A program made the translations under genes and the position numbers. The notes under the pieces were generated by a model, which saw nothing but the letters and a program-made list of their open reading frames with translations, was not told the origin of the DNA and did not search any database. From CAYOBW01 sp964402115 (GTDB taxonomy: Bacteria > Verrucomicrobiota > Kiritimatiellia > UBA8416 > CAYOBW01), in contig CAYOBW010000121.1 of the NCBI GenBank assembly GCA_964402115.1, forward strand, positions 1-20,565: a stretch of DNA of 20,565 bases, read 5' to 3'. This document shows positions 1 through 6,408 of this stretch, piece after piece (within the stretch, counting starts at the first letter, position 1; each line of letters opens with the position of its first letter).

Positions 1-22
1 GGACGGCGCTCCCGCGCCGTCC
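1..22. repeat. Perfect hairpin at left edge
   Basis: Bases 1-9 (GGACGGCGC) are the exact reverse complement of 14-22, around a TCCC loop. This is a 9-bp GC-only stem with no T tract, so it resembles a REP-type palindrome more than a canonical intrinsic terminator. It is cut by the window edge, so a larger element cannot be excluded. Confidence 0.6.
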
Positions 23-109
23 GGGCGACAGCGCGCGGCAGCCCCGTGACGCCGGTGCCGTGCCTGGCGCCTCCGCATGCGTTCCCCATGCCGCCAGTTG
101 CTCGCTCCT

Positions 110-131
110 GGCCGGCCCGGGAGGACCGGCC
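110..131. repeat. Imperfect palindrome GGCCGG / CCGGCC
   Basis: A 6-bp stem (110-115 with 126-131) surrounds a 10-base loop and is followed by TACG, as are other palindromes in this window. It lies downstream of the minus-strand glycosidase. It could be a REP-like element or a weak transcript-end hairpin; no T run follows on either strand. Confidence 0.4.
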
Positions 132-182
132 TACGTGGGACGGGGCAGGGAACGGCAAGGTTGTGTGACCTGTGCCGACGCT

Positions 183-205
183 CGCCTTCTCCGAAGGCGG
201 GGCTA
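183..205. repeat. Hairpin overlapping the stop codon of the GH106 gene
   Basis: CGCCTTC (183-189) pairs perfectly with GAAGGCG (193-199) across a three-base loop. It continues into GGGCTACGG, which resembles the GGGGGCTACG edge of the REPIN arms at 3998-4022. The minus-strand TAG stop of the glycosidase (203-205) lies inside this CTACGG edge. A repeat has therefore probably been inserted at the gene's 3' end, or recruited as its stop and terminator. Confidence 0.45.
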
Positions 206-3200
206 CGGACGGCGGCGGATGTCCAGGCACTGCCCGATGCGTAGCGTTACCGGGCCCAGCAGGCCGGCGGGCTTCAGGGGCGCGTTTGCGCCCGGGCCGG
301 AGATCGTCCACGTCTTGCGCTCCGCCTCGGGGCGGCCGGCGTCGTAGGCGAGCCGGTTGAACCATGTGCTGGTGACGGCTACCGCAACTTCGTTCGCGCC
401 GGGTCGCACGGCGTCGGTGATGTCGAGCCGGTAGGGCGGCGCCCACAGCGGCGCGAGCAGGCGACCGTTGACCTTCACAGTGGCAAACGCCTCGACCCGG
501 CCGAGATCGAGCTCCACCCGTGCGTCGGGGCCTGCGGCGTCGAGCGTGAAGCGGGTCGTGTAGGTCGCCGTACCGGAGAACGCGCGGGCCGGCGGCGGGA
601 GTTCGAGTTCCGTCCACGAGCGCAGCGCGGGCAGCTGCAGCGCGGCCGGGGCGTCCCACCCCGGCGGGAAGGCGAGCGTCCACGGTGTCGCCAATGCCAG
701 GCGCCGCGGCAGCGTCGCCGCGCAAACCGCGGTCGTGCCGTCCGCGCGAGACACGCGGTAGCTGCCGGGCTCCCAGGCCACCAACCGCGCGCCGCCCGCT
801 TCCACCGCGCAGACGGGGAGCGCGGCGGTCTCGTCCGCCACGAGCTGCAACGGCTCGTTCTCCCAGGCCGCGAGCTTCTGCTCGCGGGCGCCGTCAGGCG
901 CCGCGAGCGTGACGAAGAGCTGCTTGCGCGTGCGCAGCGCCGGGTCCCCGCCAGCCCAGCCGTTGTTTGGCGTCACCGTCGTCTCGCCGCGCGCCAGGGC
1001 AGCCCGCACGAGGTCCGCCACGTCCCGTCGCCGCGCCGGGTCGTGCGGGTCGCCATAGCTCGCCGCGACCACGCGCGGGCCGGCGTTCGTGGCCGCCCGG
1101 GTGACGTCGCAGACAGCCACCCCGTCGCGCTCCACGCGGACGACCGCCGGCTCGCGCGGCCCGGGTCCGCTGAAGACGACGAAGACGGAGCCGGCCGGCG
1201 GCAGGTCGAGGGCGACGCGCGTATGCGTCCCCTCGCGCCGTGTGACGCTGGCGGGCACCGTGGCGCCGGTGACCGGATCCCAGAGCGTTACGGCGCCGCT
1301 GCTGCGGAAGCCGAGTGCGCCGTGAAAACCGTGCGCGGCCGGCGCCGCGAGGAAATACCAGTCGGCGTTGTCAGCCTGGCGGTGGGACCACCTGACGCCC
1401 GTGCCGGTGACGTCCGGCTCAAGCCCGAGCTGCGGGAGCGCGGCGTCGAGCGGCACGCCGGCCAGCACGCGGCCGCGGCCCACGCGGCGCACGCCCGCGG
1501 CGCGCGCGTCGCCCCACAGTGCGCGCACCGCCGCCTGGAACCGGCGTTCCGCTTTCTCGCCGCCGCTCAGCGTGGCGATTTCCCGGGGCGGGTCACCGAC
1601 GACGCTCGCGCCCTTCTGCGCCAGGTCCAGCAGCTTCTCGACGGTCTCGGGCAGCATCCGCGGATTGTCGCGCAGCCAGAGCACCCGGTAGCGCACCCCC
1701 TCCGGTGTCTCCAGCAGGCCGTCGCGCACGGACAGGCGGTGGAGCAGGACATCCAGATTGCAGTAGTCGTACTTGAACCCGGCGGGGAAAGGCGCGTCCT
1801 GGGGCGGCTTGTGGGCCAGCTCGTCGCCCAGGTACCACAGCACGTCCGAAACCGGCCGCCCCCGCTCCAGCAGGTAGCCGCAGCGCGAGAGGTAGGCCAC
1901 GAACGCGGGCATGTGCGGCCACCAGGTTTGCCCGCGCAGGAAAGGCGTGCCGATGCCCGAGCCGAACGACGTACCCGGCGGCAGGAAGTCCGTGCGCGGG
2001 TTGTGCGTGTACGTGTGGAAGACCAGGTGCGTGACGCCCTCCGCGAAGTGGATGTTGGCGACGTCCTTCAGCATGTCGAAATGCTCGTTCCAGGTCAGCG
2101 CGAACGAGGTGAACGCCTCGGCGGCCACGCGCGGCTTGCCGTACAACCGCGCCGCCGAGGCGCACGGTTTGATCGGCTTGAAGTCGAGGCTGCCGACATA
2201 GGAGTCCGACCGCGGCTGCCAGAATTCGCACATCGGCACGTCGGCGTGTTTGTAGTACTCTAGGATGTCCGCCGGGAAAACGTCTCCTGATGCCGTCTCG
2301 AACGAAACCGTCAGGCCGTTCGCATGCCCCAGCTCCGCCATACGCCCGAAGAATCGCTGCACCAGCAGCTCGTTCACCGTGGCGCGCCAGTCGCGCAGGA
2401 ACCGGGCGGTCGTCGCGGGGTCTCCCACCACGTAGCCCATGAGCGCCGGGAGCCACGGCGTCAGCGCATACCCGCGCAACCCCAGGAACTGCGCGTCCAG
2501 CCCCGGCGTCCACGTCTGCGTCTCGCACTCCCAGCTGTCCATCAACATGCCCTTCAACAACCCGCCGCCCACCGGCCCGCCCTTGCCGGAGAGCCGCCCG
2601 ATGTAGCCGGCGAAGTGCGTCTCCGCGCCGGTCGCCGCGAGCTTGTCGCACTCCCAGCCGGTCGCTTCCGCGGGCGCGGGGCCGTTCCGCTTGCCCGTGT
2701 TGACGTGGCCCACGCGCAGCACGCTCCATGCGCCCGCCGGCGCCGCCCACGCCAGCGTGCCCTGCGCATCCAGCTTCGCGGTCAGGTCCGTGATCCCGGC
2801 GGGGCTGACCCAGGCCGCCGCGGATTGCCCGGGATACGCCCGGCGGTCCAGGCCCCGCAGCGTCCAGCCCGCCTCGGCCTCCCAGTTGTTCTGCCGCGCG
2901 CCGGCGAAAAGCCGCAGCGAAGTGAGGACCAGGCTGTGCTTGTGCGCGAGCGTGATTCGGTAGGCCCGGGCAGGCGCCTCCGCACACGCCAGCGAGATCG
3001 GCTTGTTGTCCTGCCAGTTGCTCGGCGGCAGCTCGGCCCGCGCGACCTCCCGCAAGCCCTCCGGCAGGACCGCCGCCACGGTCACCGTGACGCCGGGGTC
3101 GTAGCACCAGCCGTGATTGAGCTTCTGCACGGGCGGGAGTTGCACCGTCCGCAGCGTGACCGCGTCCTGAAAGGCGGCTTCCACCCAGGTCGGCTCCACG

Positions 3201-4138
3201 TCCGGCTCCAGCGTGATTTTCCCGCCGCTTGCGCCGCCGATACACGCCGCCCACGGCAGGCCCTCGCGGTTGCTCTTGACCGACACAGGCGCCAGCGCCT
3301 TGTCCGTGTCGTCGGCGGGCGTCGGGAAGGCGCTCACCGCCACGTCGCGGTAGTCGCGCCACGCCTCGCCGCTCGGCTGCGGAAGGGGCAGGGCGACGGT
3401 GACGTTGCTGCCGCCCGCGATGTCCGTGCGGCTCCAGACCAGGTGCCGCATCGCCTTCTCGGGCGGGATCCACGGCCCGCCGGCCATCGCCCAGCCCGGG
3501 CAGTTCTGCATGGTGAAGCGCAGGCCGAGCCGCGCACACTCATTGGCCACGTGGCGGACGGCCCCGTCCCAGGCCGGGCTCAGGCAGCGGATCTGCGGCT
3601 CCACGCCGGGCCACGGGCCGCCGAACTGGCCGTGAAAGAGCTGGATGCCCGAAAGCCCCGCGCCTGCGATCGCTTCGAGGTCCGCCGTGATGCCCTGCGT
3701 GGCGACGTTGCCGCCGATGAAGTGGAACCACGTCTCCGGCCGGAAGGTCGCGGGCGGCGCGCGGAAGGCGGCGAGGTCCGCGTCGCCGAAGTCGCGGTGC
3801 AACTCCTTGAGCGTCGGCACGCCCGGCGCCTCGCGCCGCGGTGCGGCGCCGGCGGCAAGCGTGGCGGCGAACGCGGAGGCGACCAGCAGCAGGGCGGCAA
3901 GCGGGCGCGTGGCGGGTGGCGTTGTACCGCGGCGACGGGGCGCTCCCTCGTAGCCGCCGCCGTGAGGCGGCGGACCGGCCGGAGGCAGACGGCTTGTCCC
4001 CCGCCTCACGGCGGGGGCTACGAGGAGGGAGAGAGGAAGCACGCCGTTCCCCCGTAGCCGCCGCGGTGACGCGGCGGACGGCAGCGAGACGTGGCCGGTC
4101 CCCCGCCTCACGGCGGGGGTTACGAGGAGGGATTTCAT
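203..4138 (-). CDS. Secreted GH106-type glycoside hydrolase (alpha-L-rhamnosidase family)
   Basis: Predicted 1311-residue secreted enzyme removing alpha-L-rhamnose (or a related sugar) from plant or algal polysaccharide. Family assignment rests on overall pattern: an N-terminal catalytic region (WFHFIGGNVATQGI near 137-150, NCPGWAMAGGPW near 212-223), the acidic motif MDSWE (533-537), VAAEAFTS (671-678), the HTYTHNP and GQTWWPH motifs near 708-742, and a C-terminal galactose-binding-like beta-sandwich (about 1207-1300). I do not assign catalytic residues. The hydrophobic core of a signal peptide lies unusually far in, at about 79-97 (RPLAALLLVASAFA), because two REPIN-like repeats are translated in frame before it. 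The start at 4138 is chosen because it has AGGAG 10 bases upstream and there is no ATG, GTG or TTG between the repeats and the hydrophobic core. No operon partner is visible before the sequence gap. Confidence 0.85.
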   Translation of the reverse strand: MKSLLVTPAVRRGTGHVSLPSAASPRRLRGNGVLPLSLLVAPAVRRGTSRLPPAGPPPHGGGYEGAPRRRGTTPPATRPLAALLLVASAFAATLAAGAAPRREAPGVPTLKELHRDFGDADLAAFRAPPATFRPETWFHFIGGNVATQGITADLEAIAGAGLSGIQLFHGQFGGPWPGVEPQIRCLSPAWDGAVRHVANECARLGLRFTMQNCPGWAMAGGPWIPPEKAMRHLVWSRTDIAGGSNVTVALPLPQPSGEAWRDYRDVAVSAFPTPADDTDKALAPVSVKSNREGLPWAACIGGASGGKITLEPDVEPTWVEAAFQDAVTLRTVQLPPVQKLNHGWCYDPGVTVTVAAVLPEGLREVARAELPPSNWQDNKPISLACAEAPARAYRITLAHKHSLVLTSLRLFAGARQNNWEAEAGWTLRGLDRRAYPGQSAAAWVSPAGITDLTAKLDAQGTLAWAAPAGAWSVLRVGHVNTGKRNGPAPAEATGWECDKLAATGAETHFAGYIGRLSGKGGPVGGGLLKGMLMDSWECETQTWTPGLDAQFLGLRGYALTPWLPALMGYVVGDPATTARFLRDWRATVNELLVQRFFGRMAELGHANGLTVSFETASGDVFPADILEYYKHADVPMCEFWQPRSDSYVGSLDFKPIKPCASAARLYGKPRVAAEAFTSFALTWNEHFDMLKDVANIHFAEGVTHLVFHTYTHNPRTDFLPPGTSFGSGIGTPFLRGQTWWPHMPAFVAYLSRCGYLLERGRPVSDVLWYLGDELAHKPPQDAPFPAGFKYDYCNLDVLLHRLSVRDGLLETPEGVRYRVLWLRDNPRMLPETVEKLLDLAQKGASVVGDPPREIATLSGGEKAERRFQAAVRALWGDARAAGVRRVGRGRVLAGVPLDAALPQLGLEPDVTGTGVRWSHRQADNADWYFLAAPAAHGFHGALGFRSSGAVTLWDPVTGATVPASVTRREGTHTRVALDLPPAGSVFVVFSGPGPREPAVVRVERDGVAVCDVTRAATNAGPRVVAASYGDPHDPARRRDVADLVRAALARGETTVTPNNGWAGGDPALRTRKQLFVTLAAPDGAREQKLAAWENEPLQLVADETAALPVCAVEAGGARLVAWEPGSYRVSRADGTTAVCAATLPRRLALATPWTLAFPPGWDAPAALQLPALRSWTELELPPPARAFSGTATYTTRFTLDAAGPDARVELDLGRVEAFATVKVNGRLLAPLWAPPYRLDITDAVRPGANEVAVAVTSTWFNRLAYDAGRPEAERKTWTISGPGANAPLKPAGLLGPVTLRIGQCLDIRRRP
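3949..4022. repeat. REPIN-like element, copy 1 (inverted pair of hairpins)
   Basis: Two ~27-bp arms (3949-3975 and 3996-4022) are near-reverse complements of each other across a 20-base spacer. Each arm is itself a perfect 8-bp hairpin: 3954-3961 with 3966-3973 (GTGA loop) and 3998-4005 with 4010-4017 (TCAC loop). The outer edges are CGTAG and CTACG. This nested layout matches REPINs (paired REP sequences mobilised by RAYT transposases). It lies inside the glycosidase gene and is translated without a stop. Confidence 0.75.
4053..4124. repeat. REPIN-like element, copy 2
   Basis: Same design as the element at 3949-4022: arms 4053-4079 and 4098-4124, spacer of 18 bases, hairpins 4058-4065/4070-4077 (GTGA loop) and 4100-4107/4112-4119 (TCAC loop). 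Relative to copy 1 the left stem changes from CCGCCGCC/GGCGGCGG to CCGCCGCG/CGCGGCGG, a compensated base pair. Both copies are followed by TACGAGGAGGGA, and the right arms are spaced 102 bp apart, a multiple of three. The repeated peptides SLLVTPAVRRGT and SLLVAPAVRRGT are therefore both read in the glycosidase frame. Confidence 0.75.
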
Positions 4139-4231
4139 CTCTCTGTCACTCCTGTCTGGTTGCGGGTTGAAGCGAGCGGAAAGGATGGAAGGGATGACGG
4201 AAACGGGTGACCGGTGATATCCATGGCCGCC

Positions 4232-4260
4232 ATGATGTCGCAAGCGGAGCGGAAAGGCAA
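4232..4260 (-). promoter_or_regulatory. Candidate sigma70-like promoter of the GH106 gene
   Basis: Reading the minus strand, TTGCCT (4255-4260) and CATCAT (4232-4237) are 17 bases apart, each matching four of six consensus positions. The leader to the start at 4138 would be about 85-90 bases. The match is moderate and could arise by chance. Confidence 0.22.
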
Positions 4261-4270
4261 GGTCGTCGCC

Positions 4271-4370
4271 NNNNNNNNNNNNNNNNNNNNNNNNNNNNNN
4301 NNNNNNNNNNNNNNNNNNNNNNNNNNNNNNNNNNNNNNNNNNNNNNNNNNNNNNNNNNNNNNNNNNNNNN
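4271..4370. other. Assembly gap (100 N)
   Basis: Exactly 100 undetermined bases, the conventional length for a scaffold gap of unknown size. The sequences on the two sides need not be adjacent in the genome. The membrane-protein reading frame on the right side enters from inside the gap. Confidence 0.98.
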
Positions 4371-4371
4371 C

Positions 4372-4635
4372 CCGTTTCTGCCCTACGGCACCGATTGGCT
4401 GGCCTTCGCGCACCTGGTCATCGCCGTCGCGTTCATCGGCCCCTGGCGCGACCCCGTTCGCAATGTCTGGGTGATTGACTTCGGCTTGATTGCCTGTCTG
4501 GCGGTCATCCCGTTGGCCTTGATCGCGGGCCATTTCAGGGGGATTCCACTCTGGTGGAGAGCCATTGACTGCTCCTTCGGCGTATTCGGCGCCATTCCGT
4601 TACTCCTGGCTCGGAGACTGATCGGGAGGCTATGA
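4372..4635 (+). CDS. C-terminal part of a small integral membrane protein (5' end lost in gap)
   Basis: The frame is open from the gap edge to TGA at 4633-4635, giving 87 residues. Three hydrophobic segments are visible: WLAFAHLVIAVAFIG, VIDFGLIACLAVIPLALIAG and IDCSFGVFGAIPLLLA, separated by short polar loops (PWRDPVRN, HFRGIPLWWRA). The pattern resembles small uncharacterised membrane proteins whose name I cannot give with confidence; no function is assigned. Base composition looks less GC-rich than the flanking genes, and the DUF1835 fragment begins 46 bases downstream on the same strand. Both may therefore belong to one contig of different origin. Confidence 0.6.
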   Translation, partial: PFLPYGTDWLAFAHLVIAVAFIGPWRDPVRNVWVIDFGLIACLAVIPLALIAGHFRGIPLWWRAIDCSFGVFGAIPLLLARRLIGRL

Positions 4636-4681
4636 GCGAGACGCGTTGCCAGTGCTGGGTTGGAAGAGGAGCTGCTGACGG

Positions 4682-4843
4682 ATGACCGATACACTTCATG
4701 TCACCAGTGGCGATATTGCGGGGGACCGCCTGGCGAAGTCGGGCCTTCCCGGCGAGGTTTTCGTCTGGCATGACATCCTGTACGACGGTCCCCGGAATCC
4801 GGGGTGTCCTTGGTGGGCCAGCCGCTGCCGAGCGCCAGGTTGA
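4682..4843 (+). pseudogene. Truncated DUF1835-domain protein (N-terminal ~40 codons only)
   Basis: An ATG at 4682 opens a frame beginning MTDTLHVTSGDIAGDRL and continuing through SGLPGEVFVWHDILYDGP. This is the N-terminal strand-helix-strand signature of DUF1835 proteins (usual form: LHxTNGDS, then GxPGEVLxWxDVLxEGP). Complete members are several times longer. Here similarity stops near codon 41, at a palindrome (4790-4804), and the frame ends at TGA 4841-4843. From about 4800 the sequence instead encodes a GH16 protein on the opposite strand, so this is a gene start joined to unrelated DNA, by rearrangement or assembly chimera. GAGGAG lies 10-11 bases before the ATG. The family's function is unknown. 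Confidence 0.55.
4790..4804. repeat. Palindrome at a chimeric junction
   Basis: CCCCGGA and TCCGGGG flank a single central A, a perfect 7-bp inverted repeat with a one-base centre. It sits exactly where the plus-strand DUF1835 coding signal ends and the minus-strand GH16 coding signal begins. Confidence 0.7.
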
Positions 4844-4987
4844 CGAGCAGGTACAGCGGCACGTGCGCCTCCGGGGGCGTGGGCACGCGGCGCAGCTCCA
4901 CGCCGTCGAAGAAGAACGCGGTTTCGCGCTCGTCCACTTCCACGCCGTACCGGTGGAAGTCGTCGGTCATGCCGTGAATGGCCTCAC
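4799..4987 (-). pseudogene. C-terminal fragment of a GH16-family glucanase-like protein
   Basis: On the minus strand the frame reads HGMTDDFHRYGVEVDE, then FFFDGVELRRVPTPPEA, then PLYLLVNLALGSGWPTKDTP. This is the C-terminal half of the GH16 jelly-roll (typical order: FHxYGVEW, FDGxExxRxPTP, PMYLLxNLAxGGxWPG). The catalytic ExDxxE segment is absent, and the usual final IDYVRVY strand is replaced by unrelated sequence after TPDS. Both ends are therefore lost: one at the palindrome at 4790-4804, the other where it abuts the stop codon of the response regulator at 4984-4986. It cannot make a functional enzyme. It marks a laminarinase or agarase-like gene elsewhere in the source genome. Confidence 0.6.
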
Positions 4988-5361
4988 GCCGGCGGTGGCG
5001 CCTGGCGCGCCAGGGCGATGCGCACGGTCTCGGTGATTTCGCGGATGCGGAAGGGCTTGCGGATGTAGGCGGCGCAGCCCAGCGCGCGGCACTGTTCGAT
5101 GATCGGGGTCGAGCTGTAGGCCGACACGACGATCACCGCCACGCGGGGCCGCTCCTTGCGCACGTAGCGCAGGAGCTCCAGCCCGTCCACCGGTTTCATC
5201 AGCAAATCGGTGATGACCAGGTCCACGGGCTCGTCCGTCAGCACCTGCAGGGCCTGCTGCCCGTCCTGGGTCAGAACCAGTTCGTGCCCCTCGTTCCCGA
5301 GCACGAGTTCGAGCGATTGCAGAACCGGCCTGTCGTCGTCCACTATCAGGATGCGCGCCAT
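4984..5361 (-). CDS. Stand-alone response regulator receiver (CheY-like)
   Basis: This 125-residue protein is a single REC domain with no output domain. Visible features are the acidic pair D9-D10 in ILIVDDD, the phosphoacceptor D52 in VITDLLM, the switch residue S80 in VVSAY, and K102 in the IRKPF motif. It would receive phosphate from a histidine kinase and act by protein contact, as CheY or phosphorelay intermediates do. The start at 5361 places ILIVDDD at the usual distance. No Shine-Dalgarno is seen, and a weak TTGCTT-17-TACGGT box just upstream would give an almost leaderless mRNA (speculative). There is no cognate kinase beside it; the hybrid kinase at 13491-15467 is 8 kb away. The stop codon adjoins the GH16 fragment, so its true downstream neighbour is unknown. 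Confidence 0.85.
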   Translation of the reverse strand: MARILIVDDDRPVLQSLELVLGNEGHELVLTQDGQQALQVLTDEPVDLVITDLLMKPVDGLELLRYVRKERPRVAVIVVSAYSSTPIIEQCRALGCAAYIRKPFRIREITETVRIALARQAPPPA

Positions 5362-5428
5362 GAGGACGTGACCGTACACCACCCGTGCCGTGCAAGCAAC
5401 AGCAATTCGCGAGGCAGCGGCGATGAGC

Positions 5429-5576
5429 GATGCGGCGACGCATCAGTGACGCAGGGGGCTTACGTTGCACCTAACGGCCGGGACGGCCGTCTCCATGGCG
5501 TGGGCAGGCACCGAGGCGTGGAGACGGCGGTCCCCGCCGTTAGCGTCCTCCCCCTTGCGTTACTCCCGCACCTAAC
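5429..5576. repeat. Compound palindromic intergenic element
   Basis: Between the response regulator and the importer operon, 5472-5495 and 5519-5542 form a 24-bp inverted repeat (22 matches) around a 23-base spacer. Outside it, GACGCAGGGGG on the left and CCCCCTTGCGTTA on the right are also roughly inverted, and GCACCTAAC occurs at both 5467-5475 and 5568-5576. A separate 6-bp hairpin with a GCGA loop lies at 5429-5444. The element ends within the stop codon of the ATPase gene and could terminate the operon. The nested symmetry suggests a REPIN or MITE-like repeat of a family different from that at 3949-4124. Confidence 0.6.
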
Positions 5577-6408
5577 AAAGTGTGGGAGTCGGCCCCGGCG
5601 CCGCCCGCGGCGCGGGCACGACGCCGAGCGAGCCGTTGGCGGGGTTGACCTGGACCCGCAGCGCGCAGCGGTAGACCCGCTGCAGCAGCGGCTCGGTCAG
5701 CACCGCCTCCGGCGGGCCGTCGGCCACGATCCCGCCGGCGTCGAGCAGCACGAGGCGCGGGAAAAACTCGGCCGCGAGGTTCAGGTCGTGGCTGGTCATG
5801 ACGACCGTCAGCCCGTGCGCGGCATGCAGCCGCTCGATGAGGGCCATGATCTCCAGCCGGTGATTGAAGTCGAGGTGCGCGGTGGCCTCATCCATGAGCA
5901 TGATCCGCGGCTCCTGCGCCAGGGCCATGGCCACCAGCGCCCGCTGCTTCTCCCCGGCGCTCAGCTCGGTCAGCAGGCGGTCGGCCAGGTGCGCGACGTC
6001 GGTCGCGGCCAGCGCCTGCTCGACGGCGGCCCGGTCCGTGGCGGCCGGCGGCGCCCACCGCGGCAGCACCGTGGTGCGGCCAATCATGACCAGCTCGCTC
6101 ACCGTGAACGCCATGGGCGTCTCCAACTCCTGCGGGACCACGGCGAGCAGCCGCGCGCGGTCCGCCGCCGGCATGCCGCCGAGCGCCGCGCCAAACAGCC
6201 GCACCGTGCCCGCCTGCGGCTTCAACAAGCCGGTCAGCACGCGCAGCAGCGTCGTCTTCCCGGCGCCGTTGGGGCCGAGCACGGCCACGCGCTCGCCCGG
6301 CTGCACCTGCCAGGTGACGTCCCGCAGCACGGGGCGTCCGGGATAGCCGGCGGTCAGGCCGGTCAAGGCCACGGCGGGCGCGGGCGTTGACGGGTGGGCG
6401 GCGGTCAT
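5572..6408 (-). CDS. ABC transporter ATP-binding protein, FecE/BtuD type
   Basis: This 278-residue nucleotide-binding subunit powers a FecCD/BtuC-type importer for metal chelates or cobalamin-like compounds. Its features are Walker A GPNGAGKTT (45-53), Q-loop Q93 in VPQE, signature LSAGE (149-153, where LSGGE is commonest), Walker B IMLMDE (169-174) and H-loop H207 in TSHD. All catalytic elements are intact. The start codon overlaps the stop of the preceding C-S lyase gene (ATGA, 6405-6408), so it is probably translationally coupled as the last gene of the operon. The partner permease is three genes upstream (8518-9507). The C-terminal extension after about residue 235 is short and proline/alanine-rich. 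The substrate cannot be told from sequence. Confidence 0.92.
   Translation of the reverse strand: MTAAHPSTPAPAVALTGLTAGYPGRPVLRDVTWQVQPGERVAVLGPNGAGKTTLLRVLTGLLKPQAGTVRLFGAALGGMPAADRARLLAVVPQELETPMAFTVSELVMIGRTTVLPRWAPPAATDRAAVEQALAATDVAHLADRLLTELSAGEKQRALVAMALAQEPRIMLMDEATAHLDFNHRLEIMALIERLHAAHGLTVVMTSHDLNLAAEFFPRLVLLDAGGIVADGPPEAVLTEPLLQRVYRCALRVQVNPANGSLGVVPAPRAAPGPTPTLC

Noticed and set aside
1043..4057. Long plus-strand open frames (1043-2263 and 2324-4057) opposite the glycosidase
   Set aside because: Low-complexity Arg/Ala/Pro-rich translations with no recognisable domain, again opposite a gene with clear motifs in high-GC DNA.
4207..4270. Open frames on either strand running into the N gap from the left
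   Set aside because: Frames are open only because N codons are not stops; the short readable parts show no domain pattern.
5361..5382. GTG start at 5382 for the response regulator
   Set aside because: It adds seven residues before the canonical receiver start and has no better ribosome-binding site than ATG 5361.
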